Source of the DNA: Trichoplax sp. H2 | Taxonomy: Eukaryota; Placozoa; Uniplacotomia; Trichoplacea | NCBI GenBank assembly: GCA_003344405.1 | Contig: NOWV01000038.1 | Coordinates: forward strand, 434,001 to 498,000 | Direction: 5' to 3' | DNA length: 64,000 nucleotides | Shown here: positions 52,796 to 64,000 of the stretch, one piece after another | Position numbering within the stretch: the first letter of the stretch is position 1 | Layout of the letters: the number at the start of each line of letters is the position of its first letter | Made by a program: the position numbers and the translations under genes | The notes under the pieces: model-generated | The model's database searches: none | Seen by the model: only the letters and a program-made list of their open reading frames with translations | What the model was told of the DNA's origin: nothing

Positions 52796-54623
52796 ATGCA
52801 AAGTAGCAAGAGTGAGTTAAGTAAGAATTATTCAGTTGAGTCAATTGTCGCTGATGACAGTAGATGTGATCAAGCCGAGGATAAAGATACATCGCAAAGT
52901 CCATCATACTGTAACCATGGTCCATTTTGTGGTTGTTATTCGTGCAACAGAAACTTTCGAGTAGGATTTAATAGGTCATCTGATGATTTGTCGGTTCTAC
53001 CAGCTGAATCAGTGAATAGCAATTTGGTTGCTACACCCAACTGTATTTTGCAAGATGTACAGGTTCATTTGGTTAATCGAGAGATGTGGCATGCATTTTC
53101 AAACCTTGGAACTGAAATGATCATTACAAGGATCGGAAGGTAACATTGCTTTAATGTTCATTACTGAAACTATTAGCACACAACCCATGTGAAACTGTCT
53201 GGCTAATATCACTAAAAGTTCAATTACAACTTGAGCGTGGTATTAGTTAAGCACTAAAAAATATTATCACGCGATAAAATGTAGTGTTTAAATTTAAAAT
53301 AGGCCAATAATGTATTCGTTTATCTTTTAATGCCTTACTCCGATTGCTATATGTTTACAGGCGTCTATTTCCAACGTTAGAAATTAGTCTAAGTGGTCTT
53401 GATTCAGATGGTAGATATATTATTAAGGCTGATATAACAGCGGCTGATAACCATCGCTACAAATATATACCAGCATCGGGATGGGTACCAGTACAAAATG
53501 GCAATCATGCAGTGATTACATCTCACAACAGTAATGTCTCCTTTGGAACTTATGAGCACCCTGATTCACCAAATACGGGGAAATTTTGGATGAAGGCCAA
53601 TAGCATTAGCTTTAAGAAAATGAAATTGAGTAATGATAAGAGCTGTAAGACGAAAGGATGTGTACGTTGGAAGATTGCTTTTATACCATATGCTGAGTTA
53701 ATTAATGAGTACATTAAGAGTAATTTCAGTTGTAGCTCACAATTATAAATATTTTCGATAGTAAAATTGTTGTATTAACTTTATATCACCTCTTGCTTGT
53801 ATTGTATAGATTATCTTGAACTCGATGCGGAAATATCAGCCAAGAATTCATATTATGAGAATTGACGCACCCAACTTAGGATCAAGAATTGCCGTTTTCC
53901 CAGAGACTCGTTTCTTTGCAGTAACTTCTTACCAAAATGTTCAAGTTAGTAAATTTAAAATATTAAGATAAGTAATTTCTTTCGATTATACTGTACGCCA
54001 TATGGAATTTATCTATTCCAGACTTGCAATATTATTCTTTTTTAATATTTACTGTATAGGTAACTAAACTGAAAATTCAAAATAATCCCTTTGCCAAAGC
54101 ATTTCGTGATAGTAATTCGCAGTTGACGAACTGTCAATCAATCAACAGTTATACTACCAATCAATTGAGTAAAAACTTATTAAGCTCTTTTCGTGAACAT
54201 AATATAAATAGTTATCCAACAACTGGATATACTCCTGGATACTCGAATTCCTATAGCCTAGATGGTAATCGAAACTTTAATACCATCAACAGGAATAACC
54301 ATCACTTTGCAATTTATCCAGCGACTTCTTTAACGCCTCAAGTTACAAGAGTTTCAGAGCCAACACCATATTATGCCGCATCTACATACAGTAACTTTCC
54401 TTCTTCGAACTCGAATCCTTATGTCGGGGCTGGTTTCACTTCAGAATACCCTTACGATTCGCCGTTATGTAATCATCTTCCTGCTCAATCATCCGATAGC
54501 AATCGTAATTTAAATTTTCAACTTATACCTAGTAGACCAGGCTATCATTCGTATAATGTTAATCCCCCTATAGCATTGCCTTCTCCGGTAACAAGTATGA
54601 ATTACAACAAAGAGATGAGATAG
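52796..54623 (+). CDS. T-box transcription factor (divergent, Brachyury-like features)
   Basis: A DNA-binding developmental regulator. Exons 52796-53139, 53361-53661, 53810-53944 and 54060-54623; phases agree, 447 residues. Residues about 1-80 are a Ser/Asp-rich N terminus with a Cys-rich patch ([13 protein letters not shown]). The T domain runs from about 90 to 275: [119 protein letters not shown]. The C-terminal 165 residues are Asn/Ser/Tyr/Pro-rich with no known domain. AADNHRYKY and HPDSPN..WMK recall Brachyury, while GTEMIIT is shared with TBX1/20 types, so the subfamily is left open. A loop of about 20 residues ([12 protein letters not shown] to NVSFGTY) is unlike common T-boxes. The donor at 53661 (GGATGT/GTACG) is chosen by phase. 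Confidence 0.93.
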
Positions 54624-56043
54624 TAAAATTTACGACTTGAAATTTCGTAGCTATTTGATGCATAATTTGATTAATATGCAGCATACGAGTATAAAACTTC
54701 TACACAATCTCATTAGCGTATTATCTTTGCGGATTATTAATTATCTCAGTTCGCATTCATAATTTTCTTACATGATATAGTAGTAAGATGATACAGTACT
54801 GCATCAGCAATATTCAGTTATATCTGCGTACTTAGCTGCTGTAGTATGTCACAGCATACTAACGGATTATAGTTCATGCTGATTATGATATTGTTACATT
54901 TCTTAACATTTCTTCAAAATTATGGTCTATACTAATATCACAATAAATATCTATGTAATATGTGAAAGATCAATTATTTTTAAAGTGCATATAAAAACCA
55001 GGATGCAAATTAGTGATTATGGTAAAGTGTGTCAAGGTTAAAATATGCAGCGATGTGATAGTATTTTGGCATGAACTATGAATAATTCTATCATATGCTA
55101 CAATGTGTGAATTTATATGCTCTATAAAGTGTAGTATTCCAACATTTGATATTACTTCGTATGATTAGCTGCATTTGTCCAAATTCTCTCCTCTAAGCCT
55201 CTAATTTGGAGTTAACATGCGATGAATCGCTACTTCCTTCGTACGTTTATTAAATACGTGTTTAGTGGTCCATTGGCGGTACATCTTTACAATAAACTTG
55301 ACTATCTAAATTTAAATAAATTTAAATTTAATACCTCATATTCAACAAAAACTTTCGTAAGCGAAGTAATTAGTTTAGCCGGATGAATTAATTAACGTAC
55401 ATGAGCATGTAAACAAATCAATTTATTATCACTTTATATAGCAGTAAGTCAGAAAAATTACATACGTATTCTGTTATCATGATATTTTGCCTTGCTTTAC
55501 TGATAGGAAGCTTGCAAAAGTTTAAATACAGATCTATCCTACTTTAATTTCCCCCCCCCCATAATAACTAACAGTATCCGTATCCAGCTATCGTCATGGT
55601 CTTTTTCGATTGCCTATTTTGCATAAACCCATATAGAGCATAAATAGACAAAAACTATTCATTATTAAAGCTTATCTTCTTATTCTGTTTGGGAGTAAAT
55701 TGGAATTTCATAATTGAACGTAAGTTGGTACAAGATTTTATTTATCTACTCGCTACACATGTACGTATTAATGCGAGCTCTGCTAGAAGTACCAAGGTAA
55801 TACTGTAGTGTATTCAGACTGTAGAACGTTGGTATAGTTCTCTGCATGGCAACTTAAGTCGACTACTACCGCTATCATTGAACACTCTATCACAAATTCC
55901 ATCTTTAATTAGCAAGCGTGGCATTGCACCCGTTTGGTACAAAGTTCAGTGTATTTGCGAAATGCCTAGTCAGTTCGCAAACTGTAAAAATACCCAAACA
56001 CGTCCATCCGTGAAAGCGTCTTTCTTTATAAATCAGAGAAACT

Positions 56044-56786
56044 ATCTTTATTCATGCAGTAATATTACTAAAAAAAAGCCAGAGAATCTCTATTTCTTTG
56101 ATGATTATAATAATCATAATAATAGACTGATTCAAATAATCAATCCCTATGCAACTTGCAATTGCTGAAGTCATTGTCAAACATTTGGAGATACTCTTAT
56201 CAATGAAGTAGTTCTTATTAAATTGATAATGTTCTGATTATGATAATTATTATTTATTTTTACAACTTGTGAGATTATGACATTTACTGTTCCACTTAAC
56301 ATTAGCCTTAAAGCATTTGCATCGGCTAATAATACAAGATGTACGGCATTTTGCAAATTGACTAGGCATTGGGCGAATTGGCTAGGCATTTTGCAAATTG
56401 AATAGGTATTTTGCAAATTGAATAGGCATTTTGCAAATTGAACAGGCATTTTATAAATTGACTAGGCATTTTACAAATTGACTAGGCATTGGGCGAATTG
56501 GCTAGGCATTTTGCAAATTGAATAGGTATTTTGCAAATTGAATAGGCATTTTGCAAATTGAACAGGCATTTTATAAATTGACTAGGCATTTTACAAATTG
56601 ACTAGGCATTGGGCAAATTGGCTAGGCATTGGGCGAATTGGCTAAGCATTGGGCGAATTGGCTGGATTTTGTACTTGGACGGTAACATACTGTACTGTAA
56701 TGTACAGTACAGTACTGTAGAGCAGCATCGTCCTTTAATACTGTACAGTACATGTACTGTCTCTTGGTACGTACTGTACACTGTAC
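56044..56786. repeat. Duplicated segment, copy A (ends at assembly gap)
   Basis: From TATCTTTATTCATGCAGTAA to the gap, this block is repeated after the gap from 56807. It includes a minisatellite and ends inside a GTACTGTAC array. Copy A has about 80 bases more of minisatellite than copy B. Confidence 0.95.
56340..56665. repeat. 20-bp minisatellite
   Basis: About sixteen head-to-tail units of the form GGCATTTTGCAAATTGA(A/C)TA, with variant units GGCATTGGGCGAATTGGCTA. A higher-order block of about six units appears twice, which suggests recent unequal exchange. Confidence 0.95.
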
Positions 56787-56806
56787 NNNNNNNNNNNNNN
56801 NNNNNN
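56787..56806. other. Assembly gap (20 N)
   Basis: Twenty undetermined bases. The left flank is a GTACTGTACACTGTAC palindrome; the right flank restarts the sequence found at 56044. Confidence 0.98.
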
Positions 56807-57471
56807 TATCTTTATTCATGCAGTAATATTACTAAAAAAAAGCCAGAGAATCTCTATTTCTTTGATGATTATAATAATCATAATAATAGACTGATTCAAA
56901 TAATCAATCCCTATGCAACTTGCAATTGCTGAAGTCATTGTCAAACATTTGGAGATACTCTTATCAATGAAGTAGTTCTTATTAAATTGATAATGTTCTG
57001 ATTATGATAATTATTATTTATTTTTACAACTTGTGAGATTATGACATTTACTGTTCCACTTAACATTAGCCTTAAAGCATTTGCATCGGCTAATAATACA
57101 AGATGTACGGCATTTTGCAAATTGACTAGGCATTGGGCGAATTGGCTAGGCATTTTGCAAATTGAATAGGTATTTTGCAAATTGAATAGGCATTTTGCAA
57201 ATTGAACAGGCATTTTATAAATTGACTAGGCATTTTACAAATTGACTAGGCATTGGGCGAATTGGCTAGGCATTTTACAAATTGACTAGGCATTGGGCAA
57301 ATTGGCTAGGCATTGGGCGAATTGGCTAAGCATTGGGCGAATTGGCTGGATTTTGTACTTGGACGGTAACATACTGTACTGTAATGTACAGTACAGTACT
57401 GTAGAGCAGCATCGTCCTTTAATACTGTACAGTACATGTACTGTCTCTTGGTACGTACTGTACACTGTACA
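56807..57471. repeat. Duplicated segment, copy B (includes shorter minisatellite, about 57111-57350)
   Basis: A near-identical restart of copy A. It has fewer 20-bp units and then the same palindromic array, continuing past the point where copy A is cut by the gap. Confidence 0.95.
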
Positions 57472-57480
57472 CTGTACAGT
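57364..57480. repeat. Palindromic GTACTGTAC array upstream of NUP214
   Basis: GTACAGTACAGTACTGTAG and later GTACGTACTGTACACTGTAC words. A further isolated copy, ACAGTACAGTACTGTACTTT, ends about 20 bases before the NUP214 ATG at 57727. Confidence 0.85.
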
Positions 57481-57726
57481 GTGTTCGCTTTGAGGTCTTT
57501 ATGGTCTGATCAAAGAACTGTAGTATAGTCACCCAAAAGGCTGTAAATTACTATAGTAAATCCTACTAGCTCATACTGTACTGGATATAGCGACTTGAGA
57601 TTCCTTGCCACTTGCTAGTCTGTCTTTATCCTCTGTCTCCACTACAGTCTGTAGTGGAGAGTATACGCTAGTGGGTGATCAGAACACTACAGTACAGTAC
57701 TGTACTTTAGAAATACGTTATCCATC

Positions 57727-60700
57727 ATGGCGGTAGAATTAAGGAAAGAAATCAGCGTAAGTAATTGGAGATTTGCAGAGTTTCTCGAGTAACTTTTATT
57801 TCAGCTTTATTTCGATTGATTATCGATCACAGTCTTGATAGTTGTAGCTCATGCAGTATGATGACCATCCATTCTGCAGCTTAGCAAGGTGACGATCATT
57901 GTGTCGTCTACCGCACTGTAAATTGCGAGTATTGCAAAGCCAACAACTCCTGGATGTAATGTGTGACTACAGAAAAGCGTTGCAATGAGCACTATACTGG
58001 AAATTATTCTTTTACTATTCTATCGTTGACGAGATTATCAATGCTGTATCTTATTCTAGTATTAGATCGATCGAGCATTGCATCAATGTATTAACTAGAA
58101 ATGATAATATGGACTGTTTTGGTTATTGAATTGCATTGCCATTTTTGCATGATATAGCACTTCCACTATAGGCATATGAAACCCATTCAAATTGTCAATG
58201 ACAATCTTGATTTCGGTCCATATCGCTTCAATTTGTTAGCAAGTTCAACAATTCATGGATTAACTTTTATCGCTTGGAAAAATGGTAATGTATAGTCATG
58301 ATATCAATTAATATGCTACTGATATATTAAAGATAGTGCTACAGTTATTTTGTAAACATATCACTGTTGATAAATTCTCTTTATCGATGTCATCAATAAT
58401 TTTGAAAGCTATTTCATACCATAGCTACAGAAAATCCATAGAGAGAGACGAGGTTACATCCTTGTCGTGCCTGCTTATAACAGACCAGCAATAATTAGTC
58501 TCTCACAAAAATTGCAAAAGTTGATATCGAGTTAAGATTGGTAGCTCGTGCGTAGCATACTACAAGTTTCATTAGTGACTGTACTCAGTAGATATTTGTT
58601 GAGCAGTAAAGAAGTGTAGGTGATTATGAACAGAGCATGGTCGTAACCAGCAATATCCTTGAGCTACTGTATTGAAAGCAACATTTCTTATTCAAGTATA
58701 GTGCTTGTAGTAAAGTCTTAATCGCTTCTATGCTGTACAATGATGCAAGAGTAGAGTACTGACGCGCTATCTATAATAATAATAATAATAAATAAAATAG
58801 GCTCAAAAATTTTCCAATAGTTCCACTTTTAGGACTGCGTATAAATTGGCATTGATTAAATTTTCAGTAAAATCTGATAGATGTAAACAGCAATTTAATT
58901 TGTATTTCTTAGAGCTAAGAGCCTACGAAACGAAAATTTTTTCCGACTTGGATGCAGTAGATTTTAAAGACAGAGACGAACCCTACAAAGGTTATTATTA
59001 TCCGTTGGATTATTTTGCACGATATTATGCATTTTGACACTAAAATACAAACTTCAACTATTTGTTAAGTACTTAACGTCATAGTTTACAGGATAGTAAC
59101 ACAGAGGGTGTTCTTTCCCTTTTCTTTCTATTGGAAAGGATTAATGAAATTCTTTTGCAATTATTAAAATTTGTATGTACACATGCAACAAAGTCGCACT
59201 TGACATTAAAATAACTAATTGGAGTTACTGATTCAAAATTGCATAGGAGATAGATGCCGACCAATTAGCTCTATGCAAAGGCCAAAAGACTCCATAACCT
59301 TTCTAGCTATATCAGCTGATGGTGAGATTTTAGCAGTGTGCATGTTAAGGGACAAAATTAGGACATGCATCGGATTCGCCAAAGTTGGTCGTTTTCGTCA
59401 GGTATGTACTACTAAAATTAGATACTATGTATTGTTAATTAAAACTTAGTAACTTTCCAGTCTCTACCACAAAGATGTCATATAAGCAAATGTTATATTG
59501 TACTGTGTATTCTCTCGTGTAATAATGTTTGTATTTCATACTACATGTGCTTGCAGAGCAACATAACTCAGAACTTCTTTGCAGGCATGTCATTGTGTAA
59601 TGAGGATGGTATGTTCAACGTTACAATGTTTATACGTGGCCTTATCATTTCATTTATAACAAATAAATTGATGTATCGATGTATTTAGGTCTATATCTAG
59701 TCGACTGCAAATGGAATCCTGGTACTACGAACAATTTCGCTACGTGTTTGAGCGATGGGAGCGTTTCGGTTTATGCCTTTGATAGTAACTGGAAGAATAT
59801 ACAGCAGACATGGTGTAGAAGACCTAATCCTGTGGCTACTGCTAGTATGATTACATTTAATATATGTCTATAATCAATTTTTTGTAATAGAGTATCATAC
59901 ATATAGATAATTAGTGTTTTATAATGTACAAAAAATACACAACACTAAGCCGGATTATATTGGGTGATTTTAGTATGCTGGAGTCCTAAAGGAACGCAAC
60001 TTCTTATTGGTGACGCTCATGGGAATCTTACACTATACAAAGTCTGTTTTAAGCTAACATATCGTACTTAATGAATATAGCATCTCGACTGGAGGGTAAT
60101 CAAATTGACTAAATTTGCTTATTTTCAATAACATCTTTTAGTTAACTGATGAGCCTGCTCAGCGGCAGATTTCATGCGGATTAAAAACTCCACATAAAGG
60201 TTCTAGTTGGATCTACATTTAGTACCTTTACATGTTGGTATCTATTTTCTGATTGTGTGATAATGTTTCTTCAGTGACGGACGTTCTATGGTTCTCTGGT
60301 CACGTTTTTATGATTATTTATATGCCTGTACTATCGGGGAATGAAGACGATAGCGACGAATCCCCCTCACTAGTAGTAATAGACACTCCAGTAAGTCCTC
60401 GCTTTAATTTTCTAATTTTAATCTATTTGCAATTAACATTTTAATCATAATCCATCGTACGGTACGACGACAGAAAAATGCCGCTCCTAAGATAACAGAC
60501 TTTGAAGATACCTATTTTGGAATGGTAATGGAAGAAAAAAGAGTAGATCAGTTCTTTATATCTAATATCAAAGAATGGTAAGATTGCACCTGAAGTAAAT
60601 AGAGTTTAGCTCACTTGATATTGCAGCATTAAATCCAATTTTCTTATTAATTTTAGGGATTTAGCCATTTCTGCTTCCGCTAATGCAATGGAAGTAACGA

Positions 60701-63700
60701 CCATAGGGGAATTTTCCTCGGTTAGAGCCACTTTATATAATATTATTAGTATCTGTTTACAATAGTTCCAACTTTAAATCTTGGTCTCGCAGGGTTGTAC
60801 TTGGTGGGATCTGGCTGACGGCAGTCGAGCAGAAGTACCAATTGATTTTTCATCAAACGCTGATGCCTTTCCTGCTGGATTGTCATTCGATTTTTCTTCG
60901 AACGTTAAGCTATCACTTGGTACATCAACAGTTTACATAATTCATTAATGATGAAATAAAACTGAAATTTTAGCCATCCATTTAGAATACTTGCTTCTTA
61001 CAACCATATATACGTACTCATGAAACAGGGGAAGATAGACAACACCCGGCATGTCCTATTATGCTTATGATTACTGATCATGGAGTGTTACATGGGTACT
61101 ATTTAATAAATGAAAAACAAGGTGCAGCCCCAAATATTATAAAAACCATCAAACAATTCAATCCTGATGACATAAAAGATAACGTAATAAGTGAAGATAT
61201 CGAAGCTCGATTAAATTTGTTAATTACAGGTACTAAATAATAATATCTTAGAATTCGCTACATAGTGTTTCGAAATATTAGTCAATTCATATAAGTCTTA
61301 ATAAATTTTATTACTTGCTGCTGTTTATTACTTTAATTATATTATCTTATAAATCCACATACAGATCAGAAAAATACTGCTGCGAGTATTACAGCGACAA
61401 CACTAGAAGATCGTAATACTGCACAAAAGAATAACGATGCGCGCGTAGTACAGTCGAATAAACCACTTTCTAGCTCTCCAAACGTAGGAACATTCGGTAA
61501 GGATGAATCTCCGTGACAGAAAAAATTTAAATATTTTATAATTGCAGTGAATGTAGACTTACTACATTTTATTTTTAGATGCTACTAGAATTGTAGAATC
61601 AGTTGTACAGTATAATATAACTAAATTGCAATTGTAAATATTAAAGATATGTAGTCCTACCATTTAACTGTAAAATGATTTTATTTTTAGTAAATCCACA
61701 AACCAAAACTGAGACAATGGCAACGTTCTCTTTCCGTGGTACTTCCACCCAACCTGCTGCAGCGCTAAGTAAGCCGTTTCAGTTTAATGCAAGAAGCAGT
61801 GGGGACACCTCTTCTACTCTGACGACAGTAGCAGATAAACCAAAGATCAATTTTGGAGCTATCTCTCCATCGTTTAATATTTCTTCATCGCAAATAAAGC
61901 CATCCTTCACGAAATCAGATGAATCCAGTGTAAAGCCTTCAGGTAACAAATGTCTAGTGTGCCATATACAGTATCTATATTGCTCTTAATCGTACATTAA
62001 TATCAATCTAAAAGTTAGTATTTAAACTTTTCGATTTACAAAATAATTATATTTTTATTGAGTCATAAGATTACAGTAGTAGCAATATTAATTTTTTTAA
62101 CCTCCTTTATTATCTAGGTAATATTCCTGTAAAGAATGAGAAACCCACAAGTGAAAGCTTTATGACAAGTAGCCATTATGTCCCTCAATTTGGAGCCCAA
62201 GATAATACGAAAAGTCCGTTAGGACCACCATCTACTAGTGCTTCATTCAGCTTCGCGCAGGCCCCATTCAAAGCTCAAGTTGGTTCATTTACTAAAGCGC
62301 AGCCAGATATTGTTTCCGTACGAACTGCTATTAGTGGTGTCCCAGAACAGAGTTCCAGTAAGAGTCTGAAAGAAACCGCTAATGTAAACTGGTCAAAATT
62401 ACAAGTAAGAAAATACTTACTATAGTTCACGTCAACTTTTAAGGGCATCCTATTGCTGTTGTTTTCGCTTAATAAATTACCTTAATCTTGATCAGCCACC
62501 AAGTCAAGGACGACCCAATGATGAAGCCAAATCAACTCCTTCGAAAGGTTCTTTGCATATATATGTTTAGTTAAATGTATTTTAGTACAAGTAAATTAGT
62601 AATAGCAGCGCTTATGATTATATCATTTTCCAGAAAAATAAACATGCCAAAGATAATAATAGCTCTTAATGTTTATACAATTAAATCTTAGCTGGAATAA
62701 AATTAAATATTAACAGTCCACTGGTTGACAAAGCACCTATTGATGAGCAACAACAGGTATTATATCTCTACTATAAATTCAACCTTGCAATCATATTTAA
62801 ATCATACTAAATTGTGGAGTCTTTTGTCAGAAATTAATATCTGCAGTCAGTACAGCAAAGCAAAAGGAGAAAGCTAACCAAGAAAAATTCGCGCGAAATT
62901 CCTTGAAAGAGGTAAGTTGGTAGATTAACGTATCGTTAGTTTTTTATCTATTGACCCATATGATACAGTCATATCTGCTAAAATATTTTCTAATCTTGTT
63001 AATATAATATGTTGCAGATTTCTGACTTTATACAGGAAATTGCTAGATTGAGGTTGAGGATTACCAATTTACTATCTATTGATGATAAGAAGCCAAACGA
63101 TTTTTCACGGGAATTTTACAAGCTTCGAGACGATTGTAGCAACTGTCATGACACATGCAAAGAATTAGTGGATTCAATGAAAGTACGATGACTGATTTGC
63201 TAGCAATAAAACAAAATTTTTGCAATAGTTTAACAGTAAAGTTTTGTACATCATAGGACTTTTATTCATTGGTTAAACAATTGGGTATTGAACTTGCTTA
63301 CGCTAAGAATAATTTATTAAATTCCAGGTAGGTTATATTTATCAGTAATTCATTATTCCTTGCAATTCATTTCTTTCATAATTTTTATTTCCATCCATAC
63401 AGCAATGATCTGGACAATTGGAGAAATGAAGAGTATGTAAGATTGCTCAAGGTTCGTTATGTAAGATTCGATTTCATGGCTTATAAAAATCTAAAATGTA
63501 AATGATCCCATTAAAATAGAGTCGTAAGTTAGATCCATCTTCAGAAGCATTACACCAGAAACTGCTGGAGCTATATCAGTCTGTTGATTCCAAAACGCGG
63601 TAAAGATAAAGCATGATATTACCTTACTGCCATTAGAATGCATTCCTTATCACAAGAAGATATGGTACTTATTTACATTTCGTACTGTAGGGATATAAAT

Positions 63701-63991
63701 GAAAGATTCGAAGAGTTGTGGATAATGTCGTCTCCATCAAGGCGCAGGAAGTAATACACAATACCTCAGGAAGAATATTTCAATTTATTACGTTTACTAT
63801 TCCATTTGTACCTTTCTAGATCCCCGTTTGTGTACGTTTTGGATACCATAAAGAAAGCAATAAACGACAATTACGATCTTCTTATTAAATACGATGAAGA
63901 AATCGAACATATTCTATCTACTTTTAAAAAATGTCACCGTGATTTCAAAGATCGCAACGAAATCTCTAATAATGAACACTTTACAAAGTCA
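57727..63991 (+). CDS. NUP214: Nucleoporin NUP214, N-terminal beta-propeller to coiled coil (3' partial)
   Basis: Cytoplasmic-face nuclear pore protein; its propeller binds the mRNA-export helicase DDX19 in animals. Exons: 57727-57788, 58172-58284, 59225-59401, 59557-59608, 59689-59844, 59974-60041, 60142-60199, 60275-60390, 60474-60577, 60657-60720, 60793-60903, 60986-61229, 61365-61496, 61691-61942, 62118-62404, 62496-62547, 62692-62756, 62831-62911, 63018-63182, 63257-63327, 63403-63451, 63520-63599, 63691-63750, 63820-63991. Propeller matches: LLIQN, DCKWNPGTTNNFATCLSDGSV, CWSPKGTQLLIGDAHGN, VTDVLWFSG, WDLADGSRAEVP, GVLHGYYLIN. Then a Ser/Thr/Pro linker with FSFRG, NFGA and QFGA, then the coiled coil (SDFIQEIARLRLRI, RKLDPSSEALHQKL). 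The 58284 and 59225 phases do not join directly, so a small exon is missing between them. The FG-rich C terminus lies beyond the window. Confidence 0.88.
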
Positions 63992-64000
63992 GTATGAATA

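Larger units (their letters stand above)
54624..57726. other. Intergenic, T-box 3' side to NUP214 5' side
   Basis: 3.1 kb. The first 1.4 kb is AT-rich with no gene, and a C10 run lies at 55551-55560. From about 56044 it consists of a duplicated block with a minisatellite, an assembly gap and palindromic GTAC arrays. The longer open frames here come from the duplicated block and are not supported by similarity. Confidence 0.65.

Noticed and set aside
55878-56932. Open frames of 90-107 codons before NUP214, one running through the N gap
   Set aside because: They occur in both copies of the duplicated block and one reads through undetermined bases. The translations are low-complexity or minisatellite-derived.
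58834-59037. Open frame of about 67 codons (ending DYFARYYAF) with an AG before it
   Set aside because: No family is recognised, its phase does not fit NUP214 on either side, and it ends in a stop inside the NUP214 intron. Probably chance, though an unrecognised terminal exon cannot be excluded.

Overview
This window looks like nuclear DNA of a small-genome animal, most probably a placozoan (Trichoplax-like). The reasons are AT-rich sequence, many short GT-AG introns, 20-N assembly gaps, and clearly metazoan single-copy genes (T-box factor, LRSAM1, flotillin-1, NUP214). The species is inferred; nothing in the sequence names it. Almost no gene is a single open reading frame, so I rebuilt the genes exon by exon from protein similarity recalled for each family, splice dinucleotides and reading phase. 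No database search was run.

Layout: ALDH9A1-like 3' half (+, 309-1456); dynactin p24/DCTN3 (+, 3107-4823); tubulin cofactor B (-, 5818-7797); APC5 (+, 8715-14004); valyl-tRNA synthetase (-, 14433-21790); PIN1 (+, 22379-23499); POLE3 (-, 25107-26904); casein kinase 2 beta (+, 29833-31565); LRSAM1 (-, 33004-40163, with a second copy of its first exon at 41274-41351); ribosomal protein S5 (+, 43329-44615); flotillin-1 (+, 45781-50539); a T-box factor (+, 52796-54623); NUP214 5' part (+, 57727 to beyond the window). From TBCB to RPS5 the genes alternate strand strictly, giving head-to-head and tail-to-tail pairs.

The genes are unrelated housekeeping or regulatory functions (metabolism, cytoskeleton, cell cycle, translation, proline isomerisation, chromatin/replication, signalling, ubiquitin ligation, membrane microdomains, nuclear transport). 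They do not form a pathway.

The most unusual feature is non-coding. Dense clusters of a self-complementary GTACTGTACAGTAC-type repeat sit near gene 5' ends and in divergent intergenic spaces (about 2.9, 7.9-8.4, 22.05, 28, 41.4-42.3, 45.6, 56.7-57.7 kb) and are sparse or absent between convergent 3' ends. Many 130-310 bp tandem duplications lie in the same zones. Both assembly gaps begin at such a palindrome and are followed by a second copy of the preceding sequence, so those duplications may be assembly artefacts.
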